From: Noviluteimonas lactosilytica
GTDB lineage: Bacteria; Pseudomonadota; Gammaproteobacteria; Xanthomonadales; Xanthomonadaceae
Assembly (NCBI RefSeq): GCF_020866925.1
Contig: NZ_JAJGAK010000004.1
Coordinates: forward strand, 96,081 to 160,080
Length of the DNA stretch: 64,000 bases
Direction of reading: 5' to 3'
Part shown: one piece after another, positions 1 to 6,285 of the stretch
How the letters are laid out: the number at the start of each line of letters is the position of its first letter
Numbering within the stretch: position 1 is the first letter of the stretch
Notes under the pieces: model-generated
Databases searched by the model: none
Seen by the model: the letters and a program-made list of their open reading frames with translations, nothing else
What the model was told of the DNA's origin: nothing
Made by a program: the position numbers and the translations under genes

Positions 1-548
1 AGTCCAGCATGGGCGTGCTGCGCAATGGTCTCGGTTTCCTGTCGTTCGCTTCCCGAAACGTCGGCCTGCGCGAAGACCAGGCGATGATCGCCGTCGACAA
101 CGTCTTCCGCTTCGTGCGCGTGCCTGAAGGCTGCGACAACCCGTACGCGATGCAGCCCGATATCATTCGCTCCTGCTTCGTCGGCGACTTCGCACAGCCG
201 TTGCGGTTCGAAGATGCGGCAAAGCTCAACGTGCCGGTCGAAAAGTGGACCGCGCCTGCCGATAAGGGTGATGGCACCGAGTTCGCCGCGGTGAAGGGCG
301 AGCATGCCGAGGCCTACTGCAGCCGGCTGCGCACCGGCAACTTTGCCGACTGGCGCGTACCGACCCCAGTTGAACTGGAGATGCTCTGGCAGATGTTCCC
401 CTACAACCAGTTGTTCACACAGATGGGCTGGTCCACCGGCGCGCACCTGACTTCCGAGCGTAATGGCGCCGGGTACACGGCGGTCAACTTGTTCGACGGT
501 CGCCACGAAGGGCATTGGAACGCGCTTCCGGTGACCTGCATCCGCTGA
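1..548 (+). CDS. Lcl/DUF1566-type secreted protein, 3' part (copy 1 of tandem pair)
   Basis: The open frame enters from the left edge (first full codon at base 3) and stops at 546-548, so only the last 181 residues are visible. They match the C-terminal half of the next gene almost throughout. The C-terminal 80 residues have the Lcl/DUF1566 pattern: AYCSRL, then NFADWRVPTPVELEML, a TSERNGAGYTAVNLFDG stretch and a final CIR. An ATG at base 9 aligns with an internal methionine of copy 2 and is unlikely to be the start. Function is unknown; copy 2 has a signal peptide, so this copy is probably exported too. The 138 bases at 3-140 are identical to 1175-1312. Confidence 0.75.
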   Translation, partial: SSMGVLRNGLGFLSFASRNVGLREDQAMIAVDNVFRFVRVPEGCDNPYAMQPDIIRSCFVGDFAQPLRFEDAAKLNVPVEKWTAPADKGDGTEFAAVKGEHAEAYCSRLRTGNFADWRVPTPVELEMLWQMFPYNQLFTQMGWSTGAHLTSERNGAGYTAVNLFDGRHEGHWNALPVTCIR

Positions 549-565
549 TTCATCGCGTCACTTGC

Positions 566-593
566 ACGTGTCGCCCATTTCTGGGCGACACGT
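566..593 (+). terminator. Perfect 12-bp hairpin after copy 1
   Basis: ACGTGTCGCCCA at 566-577 pairs perfectly with TGGCGACACGT-containing TGGGCGACACGT at 582-593 around a TTTC loop. It starts 18 bases after the stop codon. No T-tract follows, so intrinsic termination is probable rather than certain. A related, slightly degenerate hairpin follows copy 2, so the hairpin seems to have been duplicated with the gene. Confidence 0.6.
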
Positions 594-661
594 CGAATCT
601 TCACCGACAACATCGAGCAGCATGTCCGCGGGATGCGCGCTCCTTCCAAGGAGCGTCCTCC

Positions 662-1723
662 ATGCGTCACCCACTACTCACCGCGCTCGCGTGTAGCGCC
701 GTGTTCTTCTCCTTCGGCGCCAACGCGGCGAAGTCCGGTACCGACGGTACCTTCACCGGCACCTACGTGATCGAAGCGCTGCCGAACAACACGCTCGACC
801 ATGCGAATGCGAAGTGCATGATCTTCGATGCTGCGCAGGGGGCCTACGGGATTCGCCTGCATCGCGGGATCTGCTCAGGGCCATGCGGGGAGGGCCATCC
901 GTATGTGGCCATCGCGATCGCGACCCCGGAACGCGCCTGGGATATCGCCCCCGTTAAACACAGCGATGGCCGCACGGCGCATGTCATTCGCAATCGCGCC
1001 AATGGGCAATGCCTGATTCGCAGCAACAACGGCCATGACGTCGTCCCGCGCCTCTTCATGTGGAACGCTTCCAACCCGCAGTGGTGTGGCCTTTCTTCCG
1101 CAAATGCGGTGATCGAAAACGGCCAGGCGGCGTGGGTGTTCGGCGACAGCCCGACCGAATCGGGCACCCTCGTATCCAGCATGGGCGTGCTGCGCAATGG
1201 TCTCGGTTTCCTGTCGTTCGCTTCCCGAAACGTCGGCCTGCGCGAAGACCAGGCGATGATCGCCGTCGACAACGTCTTCCGCTTCGTGCGCGTGCCTGAA
1301 GGCTGCGACAACGCGCACGCCACGCAGCCCGACATCATCCGCTCGTGCTTCCACGGCGACTTCGCGCAGCCGTTGCGATTCGAAGATGCGGCGAAGCTCA
1401 ATGTGCCGGTCGAGAAGTGGACCGCGCTTCCCGGCAGGGGTGAGCCCGGCGCCGAGTTCGCTGCGGTGAAGGGCGAGCATGCCGAGGCCTACTGCAGTCG
1501 ACTGCGCACCGGCAACTTCGCGGACTGGCGCGTGCCGAACGCAGGTGAACTGCACGGGCTCTACCTCACTTTCCCGGACAACCAGTTGTTCGAACAGATG
1601 GGCTGGTCCACCGGCGCGCACATGACTTCCGAGCGTAACGGCGCCGGCTACACCGCGGTCAACTTGTTCGATGGTGAGTTCGAAGGCCACTGGAACGCGC
1701 TTCCGGTCGCCTGCATCCGTTGA
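662..1723 (+). CDS. Secreted Lcl/DUF1566-type protein (copy 2 of tandem pair)
   Basis: 353 residues. The ATG at 662 is chosen because AAGGAG lies upstream (648-653) and the frame then opens with a Sec signal peptide (MRHPLLTALACSAVFF, cleavage near ANAA). Residues about 25-170 contain GQCLIRSNNG and LFMWNASNPQWCGL, which faintly recall ricin-type beta-trefoil repeats; this is a weak resemblance. Residues about 275-353 carry the Lcl/DUF1566 C-terminal signature (AYCSRL, DWRVP, TSERNGAGYTAVNLFDG, CIR). Several cysteines suggest disulfides in the periplasm or outside the cell. The catalytic or binding role is unknown. The gene is a tandem paralogue of the one before it. Confidence 0.8.
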   Translation: MRHPLLTALACSAVFFSFGANAAKSGTDGTFTGTYVIEALPNNTLDHANAKCMIFDAAQGAYGIRLHRGICSGPCGEGHPYVAIAIATPERAWDIAPVKHSDGRTAHVIRNRANGQCLIRSNNGHDVVPRLFMWNASNPQWCGLSSANAVIENGQAAWVFGDSPTESGTLVSSMGVLRNGLGFLSFASRNVGLREDQAMIAVDNVFRFVRVPEGCDNAHATQPDIIRSCFHGDFAQPLRFEDAAKLNVPVEKWTALPGRGEPGAEFAAVKGEHAEAYCSRLRTGNFADWRVPNAGELHGLYLTFPDNQLFEQMGWSTGAHMTSERNGAGYTAVNLFDGEFEGHWNALPVACIR

Positions 1724-1740
1724 TCCATCGCGTCACTTGC

Positions 1741-1767
1741 ACGTGTCGTCCACGACGGGCGACACGT
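1741..1767 (+). terminator. Hairpin after copy 2
   Basis: ACGTGTCGTC at 1741-1750 pairs with GGCGACACGT at 1758-1767, with one G-T wobble and a 7-base loop. It is homologous to the hairpin at 566-593. It separates this gene from the convergent small gene ending at 1773. Confidence 0.5.
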
Positions 1768-1772
1768 TGCAA

Positions 1773-1937
1773 TCACTTCGCAGAAGTGTCCTTCGCAGGT
1801 TCCGTCGCCGCCGACTCCGCAGGCGAATCGCGAACGTCAGCCGCCGACTTGCGCTGCGACAGGATCCATCCATGCACCGCGATGCCGAGCGCCACCAGCG
1901 CCAGGATCGACAAGGTCAGCTTTCGATCGATCTGCAT
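1773..1937 (-). CDS. Small single-pass membrane protein, unknown function
   Basis: 54 residues. The start at 1937 is preceded by a good Shine-Dalgarno (GGAGGG read on the minus strand). Residues 8-26 (LTLSILALVALGIAVHGW) form one hydrophobic helix, followed by a charged, alanine-rich and probably periplasmic tail ending in AKDTSAK. No family is recognised. It lies just downstream of the glycosylase gene on the same strand, with 29 bases between them, and may be cotranscribed. A longer in-frame start at 2033 would overlap the glycosylase coding region and adds a basic, low-complexity N-terminus, so it is less likely. Confidence 0.6.
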   Translation of the reverse strand: MQIDRKLTLSILALVALGIAVHGWILSQRKSAADVRDSPAESAATEPAKDTSAK

Positions 1938-1966
1938 CGCATCCCTCCGCGCACCGTTCCGTCCCC

Positions 1967-2572
1967 CTAAGGTTGCACCATCTTCACCCGTGCGGGCGAT
2001 ACGTGCAGGTTGCCGGGCACGACGAAGCGCCACAGGTGTTCCAGTCCGTGGCGGATGCCGATACGCGGTGTGGCGATCGGATGCAATGGCGGCGCGGTGC
2101 CGTCGTCGTAGATCCGCGGGCCGCCGCCCTTCACCAAGTCCACCCCGTTCAACGCACCGGTGATGCCCAACGCCTGCGTCAGCCTCGCAGGTCCACTGCA
2201 GAGTAATCGCTCCGACACGCCGCCGCGCGCGTCATGCATCGCATCGAGTCCCGCGATCGGTTCGAGCGCACGGATGAGTACGCCGGCGCCGGGCGTGTGG
2301 TCCCACGCCACCGCATTCGCGCACCAGTGCATGCCGTAGGTGAAGTAGACATACATATGGCCGGGTTCGCCGAACATCGTCGCGTTGCGCGCGGTGCGGC
2401 CGCGAAAGGTGTGCGCGGCGGGGTCGATGCCCGCGCAATACGCTTCGACTTCGACGATGCGACCCGCACGACCATCGGGCATCGCCAGCACTTTGTTGAG
2501 CAACTCGCGCGCGACATGCACGGTGTCGCGGCGATAGAACGCGCGGGGCAGGCGGGTGCGTCGGGGTGGCAT
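1967..2572 (-). CDS. 3-methyladenine DNA glycosylase (AAG/MPG family)
   Basis: 201 residues, a normal size for bacterial AAG-type glycosylases, which excise N-alkylated purines such as 3-methyladenine to start base-excision repair. Recognisable family blocks are FYRRDTVHVARELLNKVL at the N-terminus, VEVEAYCAGIDPAAHTFRGRT with the catalytic-region Glu, FGEPGHMYVYFTYGMHWCAN, and GPARLTQALGI. The start codon has no Shine-Dalgarno. A TAGACT box lies 6 bases upstream (2584 to 2579), which suggests a leaderless transcript. Confidence 0.93.
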   Translation of the reverse strand: MPPRRTRLPRAFYRRDTVHVARELLNKVLAMPDGRAGRIVEVEAYCAGIDPAAHTFRGRTARNATMFGEPGHMYVYFTYGMHWCANAVAWDHTPGAGVLIRALEPIAGLDAMHDARGGVSERLLCSGPARLTQALGITGALNGVDLVKGGGPRIYDDGTAPPLHPIATPRIGIRHGLEHLWRFVVPGNLHVSPARVKMVQP

Positions 2573-2578
2573 GCAGCG

Positions 2579-2584
2579 AGTCTA
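2579..2584 (-). promoter_or_regulatory. -10 box (TAGACT) of the glycosylase gene
   Basis: Read on the minus strand, TAGACT ends 6 bases before the ATG at 2572. With usual -10 to start-site spacing, transcription would begin at or next to the A of the ATG. Confidence 0.5.
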
Positions 2585-2698
2585 GGCTGCCGCGCGTCGG
2601 CGCCCGTTCACCCGTGCGACCGGCGGTGACCGAGCGGCCGTTGTCTGCGCGTTGGTTCCATTCGCCCAGTTCCGGGCGACTGATCGAGGGGTCTCGCC

Positions 2699-3976
2699 AT
2701 GACACGCTCCCTGCTCGCGACCGCCCTGGCGGCCGCCCTCGCCACCACGCTCGTCGCGGGCTGCCAACGCGGCGAACCCACGGGTGCGGAAGCACCTGCG
2801 TCGTCCACCGCAGCCGCCGCACCTGCCGCCGACACCGCCGCAGCGACCGTCGCCGCCAAACCCGCGCCCACCGACTTCGACCAACTCTCCGGCCGCCTCG
2901 TTTCCAACGCCGCCGTGAAGGAAGGCGACGTCGTGTTGATCGTCGGCCGCGTGCACGACGCCGAGTTGATGGAAGACATCGCGGTCGCCGCGCGCAAGGT
3001 CGGCGCGTTCCCGATGATCAACTACAGCAGCGATCGCCTCGCCAAGCGCATGTTTTTCGACGTGCCGGAGAAATGGGATTCGCAGGTCGACACGCTGGAC
3101 ACCGAGATGGCCGATGTCGTCGACGTGATCATCTCGCTCGGCAACGGCACCAGCGAAAACCTGTTCGAAGGCGCCGATCCCAAGCGCATGGCCGCGCGCG
3201 GCAAGGCGAACGAAGGCATCGGCCAGCTGTACCAGCGCAAGGGCGTGCGCAACCTGGAAGTCGGCAACAACCTGTATCCGACGCCGTGGCGCGCGCAGCG
3301 GTTCGGCGTCAGCGAAGACGAGCTGTCGAAGATGTTCTGGAGCGGCGTGAACCTCGATTACGCCGATCTCGTGAAGCGCGGCGCCGACGTCAAGGCCGCC
3401 CTCGCCGGCGGCAGCGCCGTGCACATCACGCATCCCAACGGCACCGACCTCACCGTCGACATCAAGGGTCGCCCCGTGCTCGTCAGCGACGGCGTGATTT
3501 CGGAGGAAGACATCGAAGCCGGCGGCGCATCGAACGCGGTGTACCTGCCCGCGGGCGAGGTCTACACCACGCCGGTGAAGGGCACCGCCAACGGCAAGCT
3601 GGTGAACTCGAAGTCGTTCTATCGCGGCAAGCAGATCGACAACCTGACGATGGAGTTCAAGGACGGCAAGATGACCGGCATCACCGGCAGCGGCCCCGGC
3701 TTCGCCGACCTGAAGGCCGAATACGACGCCGTCGACGACGCACGCAAGGACGACTTCGCCTTCATCGACCTCGGCATCAATCCGAACATCAAGCTGCCCG
3801 CTGAATCCACCGTCGGCAACTGGGTGCCCGCTGGCACGATCAGCGTCGGCACCGGCGCCAACGTGTGGGCGGGCGGCGACAACACCGTGCCTTACGGCCA
3901 GACGGTGTCGTTGCCGGGCAGCACCGTGACGCTCGATGGGAAGGCGATCATCGAGAACGGGAACCTGAAGCTCTGA
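2699..3976 (+). CDS. M29 aminopeptidase-like lipoprotein
   Basis: 425 residues. The N-terminus is a lipoprotein signal with lipobox LVAGC (Cys21), followed by an Ala/Pro/Thr-rich linker to about residue 60. The rest resembles the thermophilic aminopeptidase (M29) family: a VVLIVGRVHD opening block, YLPAGEVYTTPVKGTANG, which corresponds to the family block holding a metal-ligand Glu, then a DLGINPN block and GTISVGTGANVWAGG. The His ligands usual in the last blocks are not obvious, so catalytic activity is uncertain. M29 enzymes are normally cytoplasmic; a lipid-anchored envelope form is unusual. Confidence 0.75.
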   Translation: MTRSLLATALAAALATTLVAGCQRGEPTGAEAPASSTAAAAPAADTAAATVAAKPAPTDFDQLSGRLVSNAAVKEGDVVLIVGRVHDAELMEDIAVAARKVGAFPMINYSSDRLAKRMFFDVPEKWDSQVDTLDTEMADVVDVIISLGNGTSENLFEGADPKRMAARGKANEGIGQLYQRKGVRNLEVGNNLYPTPWRAQRFGVSEDELSKMFWSGVNLDYADLVKRGADVKAALAGGSAVHITHPNGTDLTVDIKGRPVLVSDGVISEEDIEAGGASNAVYLPAGEVYTTPVKGTANGKLVNSKSFYRGKQIDNLTMEFKDGKMTGITGSGPGFADLKAEYDAVDDARKDDFAFIDLGINPNIKLPAESTVGNWVPAGTISVGTGANVWAGGDNTVPYGQTVSLPGSTVTLDGKAIIENGNLKL

Positions 3977-3981
3977 CGCAC

Positions 3982-3987
3982 TAGACT
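3982..3987 (+). promoter_or_regulatory. -10 box (TAGACT) of the NYN/PIN gene
   Basis: TAGACT lies 31 bases before the ATG at 4019, just after the stop of the preceding gene. It is the same box type seen before several genes here. Confidence 0.4.
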
Positions 3988-4018
3988 CCGCGGGGTCTGT
4001 CCATCGCAGGCCCCGCCC

Positions 4019-4744
4019 ATGCCCCGCCAGTACCTGCTCGTCGATTTCGAGAACGTGCAACCCGCGAACCTCGGCGCGTTGAAGCCGGGCGAGTGGGACA
4101 TCCGCGTGTTCCTCGGGCAACACCAGACGCGGCTCGAGTTCGGGCTGGTGCAGGCGGTGCAGGCGTTCGGCGCGAACGCGCAGTACATCCAGATCGTCGG
4201 CAACGGCAAGGACGCGCTCGACTTCCACATCGCGTTCTACATCGGCAGGTTGTCGATCGAAGAACCCGGATCGACCTTCGTGATCGTTTCGCGCGACACG
4301 GGGTTCGATCCGCTGATCAAGCACCTCGACAAACTCGGCATCGCCTGCAAGCGCGTCGCGACGATCCCGGGTGCGGCGGTGCGTTTGCCGACGGCGACAA
4401 AAGCGGCGAAGCAACCGGCGCCCGCGAAGCAACCGGCGCCCGCGAAGCAACCGGCGAAGCAAGCCGCGCCTGCGAAGGTCGCCGTAAAATCGACCAGGAC
4501 GCCGGCCAGGAAAGCCGCAGCGAAGAAAGCACCGGCCGCGCCACCCCGCCTGCAGGAAGTCGTCGATCGCCTGCGTGGCATGAAGCATGCCCGCCCGCGC
4601 ACGGTGAAGACCTTGCGTTCGTCGCTCGCGAGCTTCAATCCGCCGTTCGTCGACGCCGACATCGACCGGATGTTGCAGGCCCTGCAATCCACGGGCGTGC
4701 TGCGCGTCGAAGGCACGAAGATCGTCTACGACGCCCAGGCCTGA
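4019..4744 (+). CDS. NYN/PIN-domain protein with AKQPAP linker
   Basis: 241 residues. Residues 1-120 look like a PIN-like (NYN) ribonuclease fold: YLLVDFENVQP supplies the first acidic cluster, GNGKDALDFHIAFYIG the second, and VSRDTGFDPLIKHLDKLGI the third. This is the acid set expected of NYN nucleases. Residues about 125-178 are a Lys/Ala/Pro-rich linker with repeated AKQPAP units encoded by an 18-bp DNA repeat. The C-terminal 60 residues (LQEVVDRLRGM to the end) look like a small helical, possibly nucleic-acid-binding, domain. Probable RNA-processing role; the substrate is unknown. Confidence 0.75.
   Translation: MPRQYLLVDFENVQPANLGALKPGEWDIRVFLGQHQTRLEFGLVQAVQAFGANAQYIQIVGNGKDALDFHIAFYIGRLSIEEPGSTFVIVSRDTGFDPLIKHLDKLGIACKRVATIPGAAVRLPTATKAAKQPAPAKQPAPAKQPAKQAAPAKVAVKSTRTPARKAAAKKAPAAPPRLQEVVDRLRGMKHARPRTVKTLRSSLASFNPPFVDADIDRMLQALQSTGVLRVEGTKIVYDAQA
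4406..4459 (+). repeat. 18-bp tandem repeat inside the NYN/PIN gene
   Basis: The unit GCGAAGCAACCGGCGCCC occurs at 4406-4423 and 4424-4441, and a third copy at 4442-4459 differs only in its last bases. It encodes the AKQPAP linker repeats in frame, so loss or gain of a unit would only change linker length. Confidence 0.85.
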
Positions 4745-4750
4745 AGCTGA

Positions 4751-4771
4751 GCCGGGCTTCACGCGCCCGGC
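4751..4771 (+). terminator. Short GC hairpin after the NYN/PIN gene
   Basis: GCCGGGC at 4751-4757 pairs with GCCCGGC at 4765-4771 across a 7-base loop. No T-tract follows. It lies between the stop codon and the -10 box of the next gene. Confidence 0.35.
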
Positions 4772-4773
4772 GC

Positions 4774-4779
4774 TAGTCT
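4774..4779 (+). promoter_or_regulatory. -10 box (TAGTCT) of the PilZ gene
   Basis: TAGTCT ends 7 bases before the ATG at 4787, with no Shine-Dalgarno between. This predicts a leaderless mRNA. Confidence 0.5.
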
Positions 4780-4786
4780 CCGCCGA

Positions 4787-5110
4787 ATGGACGAGCAACA
4801 GGACGACCGCCGCCGCTATCCGCGCCAGCCGATGGTGCGGGCGATCATGGTGCGACCGAACGGCCACAAGATCGACGCGCACGTGCTCGATCTTTCGCTC
4901 GGCGGCGCACGCGTCACGCTGCCGCAGAACTGGAACCCGGAAAGCGGCGCAACGCTTCGCATGTACTTCCAGAACGGCGACGAACAGGAGTCGATCACCT
5001 TGCGCGGCCATGTCACGCGCGTGGGCCTGGACGACATGGGTGTCGAGTTCGAGCCGCAGCAGGAACAGGACATCCGCGAGCTGTTCGCTTCGCTCGGTCC
5101 CCGCCAATGA
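4787..5110 (+). CDS. PilZ-domain protein
   Basis: 107 residues, a stand-alone PilZ domain and probable c-di-GMP receptor. The binding signature is present: an Arg-rich RRRYPRQP segment at residues 7-14 (the RxxxR element) and DLSLGGA at about residues 35-41 (the D/NxSxxG element). The remainder is a beta-barrel-like sequence ending in a short amphipathic helix (EQDIRELFASL). Two genes in this window encode c-di-GMP turnover domains (GGDEF at 13.6 kb, EAL at 23.7 kb), so a signalling role is reasonable; the output is unknown. Confidence 0.88.
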   Translation: MDEQQDDRRRYPRQPMVRAIMVRPNGHKIDAHVLDLSLGGARVTLPQNWNPESGATLRMYFQNGDEQESITLRGHVTRVGLDDMGVEFEPQQEQDIRELFASLGPRQ

Positions 5111-5129
5111 CGACCGCTTCGGCCGGGCG

Positions 5130-5135
5130 TATGCT
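5130..5135 (+). promoter_or_regulatory. -10-like box (TATGCT) before the gene at 5142
   Basis: TATGCT lies exactly 6 bases before the ATG at 5142 and no Shine-Dalgarno is visible, again predicting a leaderless start. Confidence 0.4.
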
Positions 5136-5141
5136 CGATCC

Positions 5142-5531
5142 ATGGGGAACGGCGACTACAAGCTGAAGCTGGTGCACGACGGCGATGGCCTGTGGGCCAC
5201 GGTGACGGGCACGCGCAGTGTCGCCAACACCGCCGCCTACTGGGAAGCGATCCTCGCCGAAGTCCTGCGCCAGCGTCCTCGCTGGTTGTACGTCGACGAT
5301 CGCATGAAGGGCGCGGAAATCGCGATCGGCGAATGGTTCGCCCTTGTCGATGCCATGAAGGGTCGCGGCCTCGAAGGCCTGCGCATCGCGCACGTGAAGC
5401 CCGTCGGCGTGAACCACCTGGAGTACTGCGAGATCTTCGCGCGCGAAGCGGGACTCGAAGCGCGCGCGTTCTCCGATCCGGGCACCGCAGAACGCTGGCT
5501 ACGCTATGGCGTGCCGGAAGAAACGCGGTGA
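5142..5531 (+). CDS. STAS/SpoIIAA-like small protein, unknown function
   Basis: 129 residues from the ATG at 5142. This start is preferred because the upstream in-frame extension overlaps the PilZ gene. The alternating pattern (KLVHDGDGLWATVTG, RPRWLYVDDRMKG, GLRIAHVKP, EAGLEARAFSDPGTAERWLRYG) suggests the alpha/beta STAS or SpoIIAA-like fold, and the final TAERWL block is typical of that group. No signal peptide or membrane segment is seen. This is a fold guess from pattern only. It may be functionally linked to the adjacent PilZ protein. Confidence 0.65.
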   Translation: MGNGDYKLKLVHDGDGLWATVTGTRSVANTAAYWEAILAEVLRQRPRWLYVDDRMKGAEIAIGEWFALVDAMKGRGLEGLRIAHVKPVGVNHLEYCEIFAREAGLEARAFSDPGTAERWLRYGVPEETR

Positions 5532-5616
5532 TCCGAAGACGCTGAACGCGCGCGTCCTTCACGCGCCATCGCGCGAACGCTGACGACACTCGAACCTCCA
5601 CGTCACGGAGGCGCCC

Positions 5617-6285
5617 ATGGCCACGCGTTCGGAGAAGACGCAGCGCATCGCGAAGCTGCTCGAAGACATCGACATCTGCATGTTCACCACGGTCGGCGAG
5701 GCTGGCTACCTGGTGAGCCGGCCATTGTCGACGCAGGCCGCCGAATTCGACGGCGAGCGATTGTGGTTCTTCACCAGCGCGCGCAGCCCGAAGATGCGTG
5801 AGATCGCGCGCAATCCGAAGGTCAACGTGGCGTACGCCTCGAAGGATCGCAACGTGTATGCGTCGGTGACGGGCGATGCGCGCATCAACCAGGATCCGGC
5901 ACGCATCGACGAATTCTGGAGCGACGCCTACAAGGCTTACTTCCCGCGCGGGAAGAACGACCCGAATGTCGCGCTGGTCGAAGTCCTGGTGCGCACCGTC
6001 GAGTACTGGGAAGGCCCGGGCTCCTGGATCGGCAAGTCGGTCGCTTTCGTGATCGCACGCGTGACGAAGCGCGAAGAGATCATGGCGGAGAACAAGTTGA
6101 TCCGCGTGCGCAAGGGCGCGCCGAAGAAGCGCGCCGCTGCGAAGAAGGCCGGGGCGAAGAAGGCCGCGACAAAGACGGCGACGCGAAAGACGGCGGCCCG
6201 CAAGACCGCGACGCGAACGGCGGCGACGAAGAAATCGGCTGCCAAATCGACACGCAGACCCGCCGCGAAAAAAGCCCGGCGTTAA
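5617..6285 (+). CDS. Pyridoxamine 5'-phosphate oxidase-family protein with histone H1-like tail
   Basis: 222 residues, with GGAG 9 bases before the ATG. Residues 1-165 resemble the general-stress-protein-26 branch of flavin-binding PPOX-fold proteins: MFTTVGEAGYLVSRPLSTQ, LWFFTSARSPKMREIARNPKVNVAYAS, and EYWEGPGSW near the end of the domain. The last 55 residues are almost only Lys, Ala, Arg and Thr in KKAGAKKAATKTATRKTAA-like units, as in histone H1 or AlgP-type tails. The tail suggests nucleic-acid binding; the flavin domain suggests redox or stress function. Its stop overlaps that of the convergent S41 gene within GTTAAC. Confidence 0.85.
   Translation: MATRSEKTQRIAKLLEDIDICMFTTVGEAGYLVSRPLSTQAAEFDGERLWFFTSARSPKMREIARNPKVNVAYASKDRNVYASVTGDARINQDPARIDEFWSDAYKAYFPRGKNDPNVALVEVLVRTVEYWEGPGSWIGKSVAFVIARVTKREEIMAENKLIRVRKGAPKKRAAAKKAGAKKAATKTATRKTAARKTATRTAATKKSAAKSTRRPAAKKARR

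Noticed and set aside
2582-5143. 853-residue open frame on the minus strand
   Set aside because: It runs antisense through three well-supported + strand genes, is rich in Arg/His/Asp without domains, and reflects the high GC content, which leaves shadow frames open.
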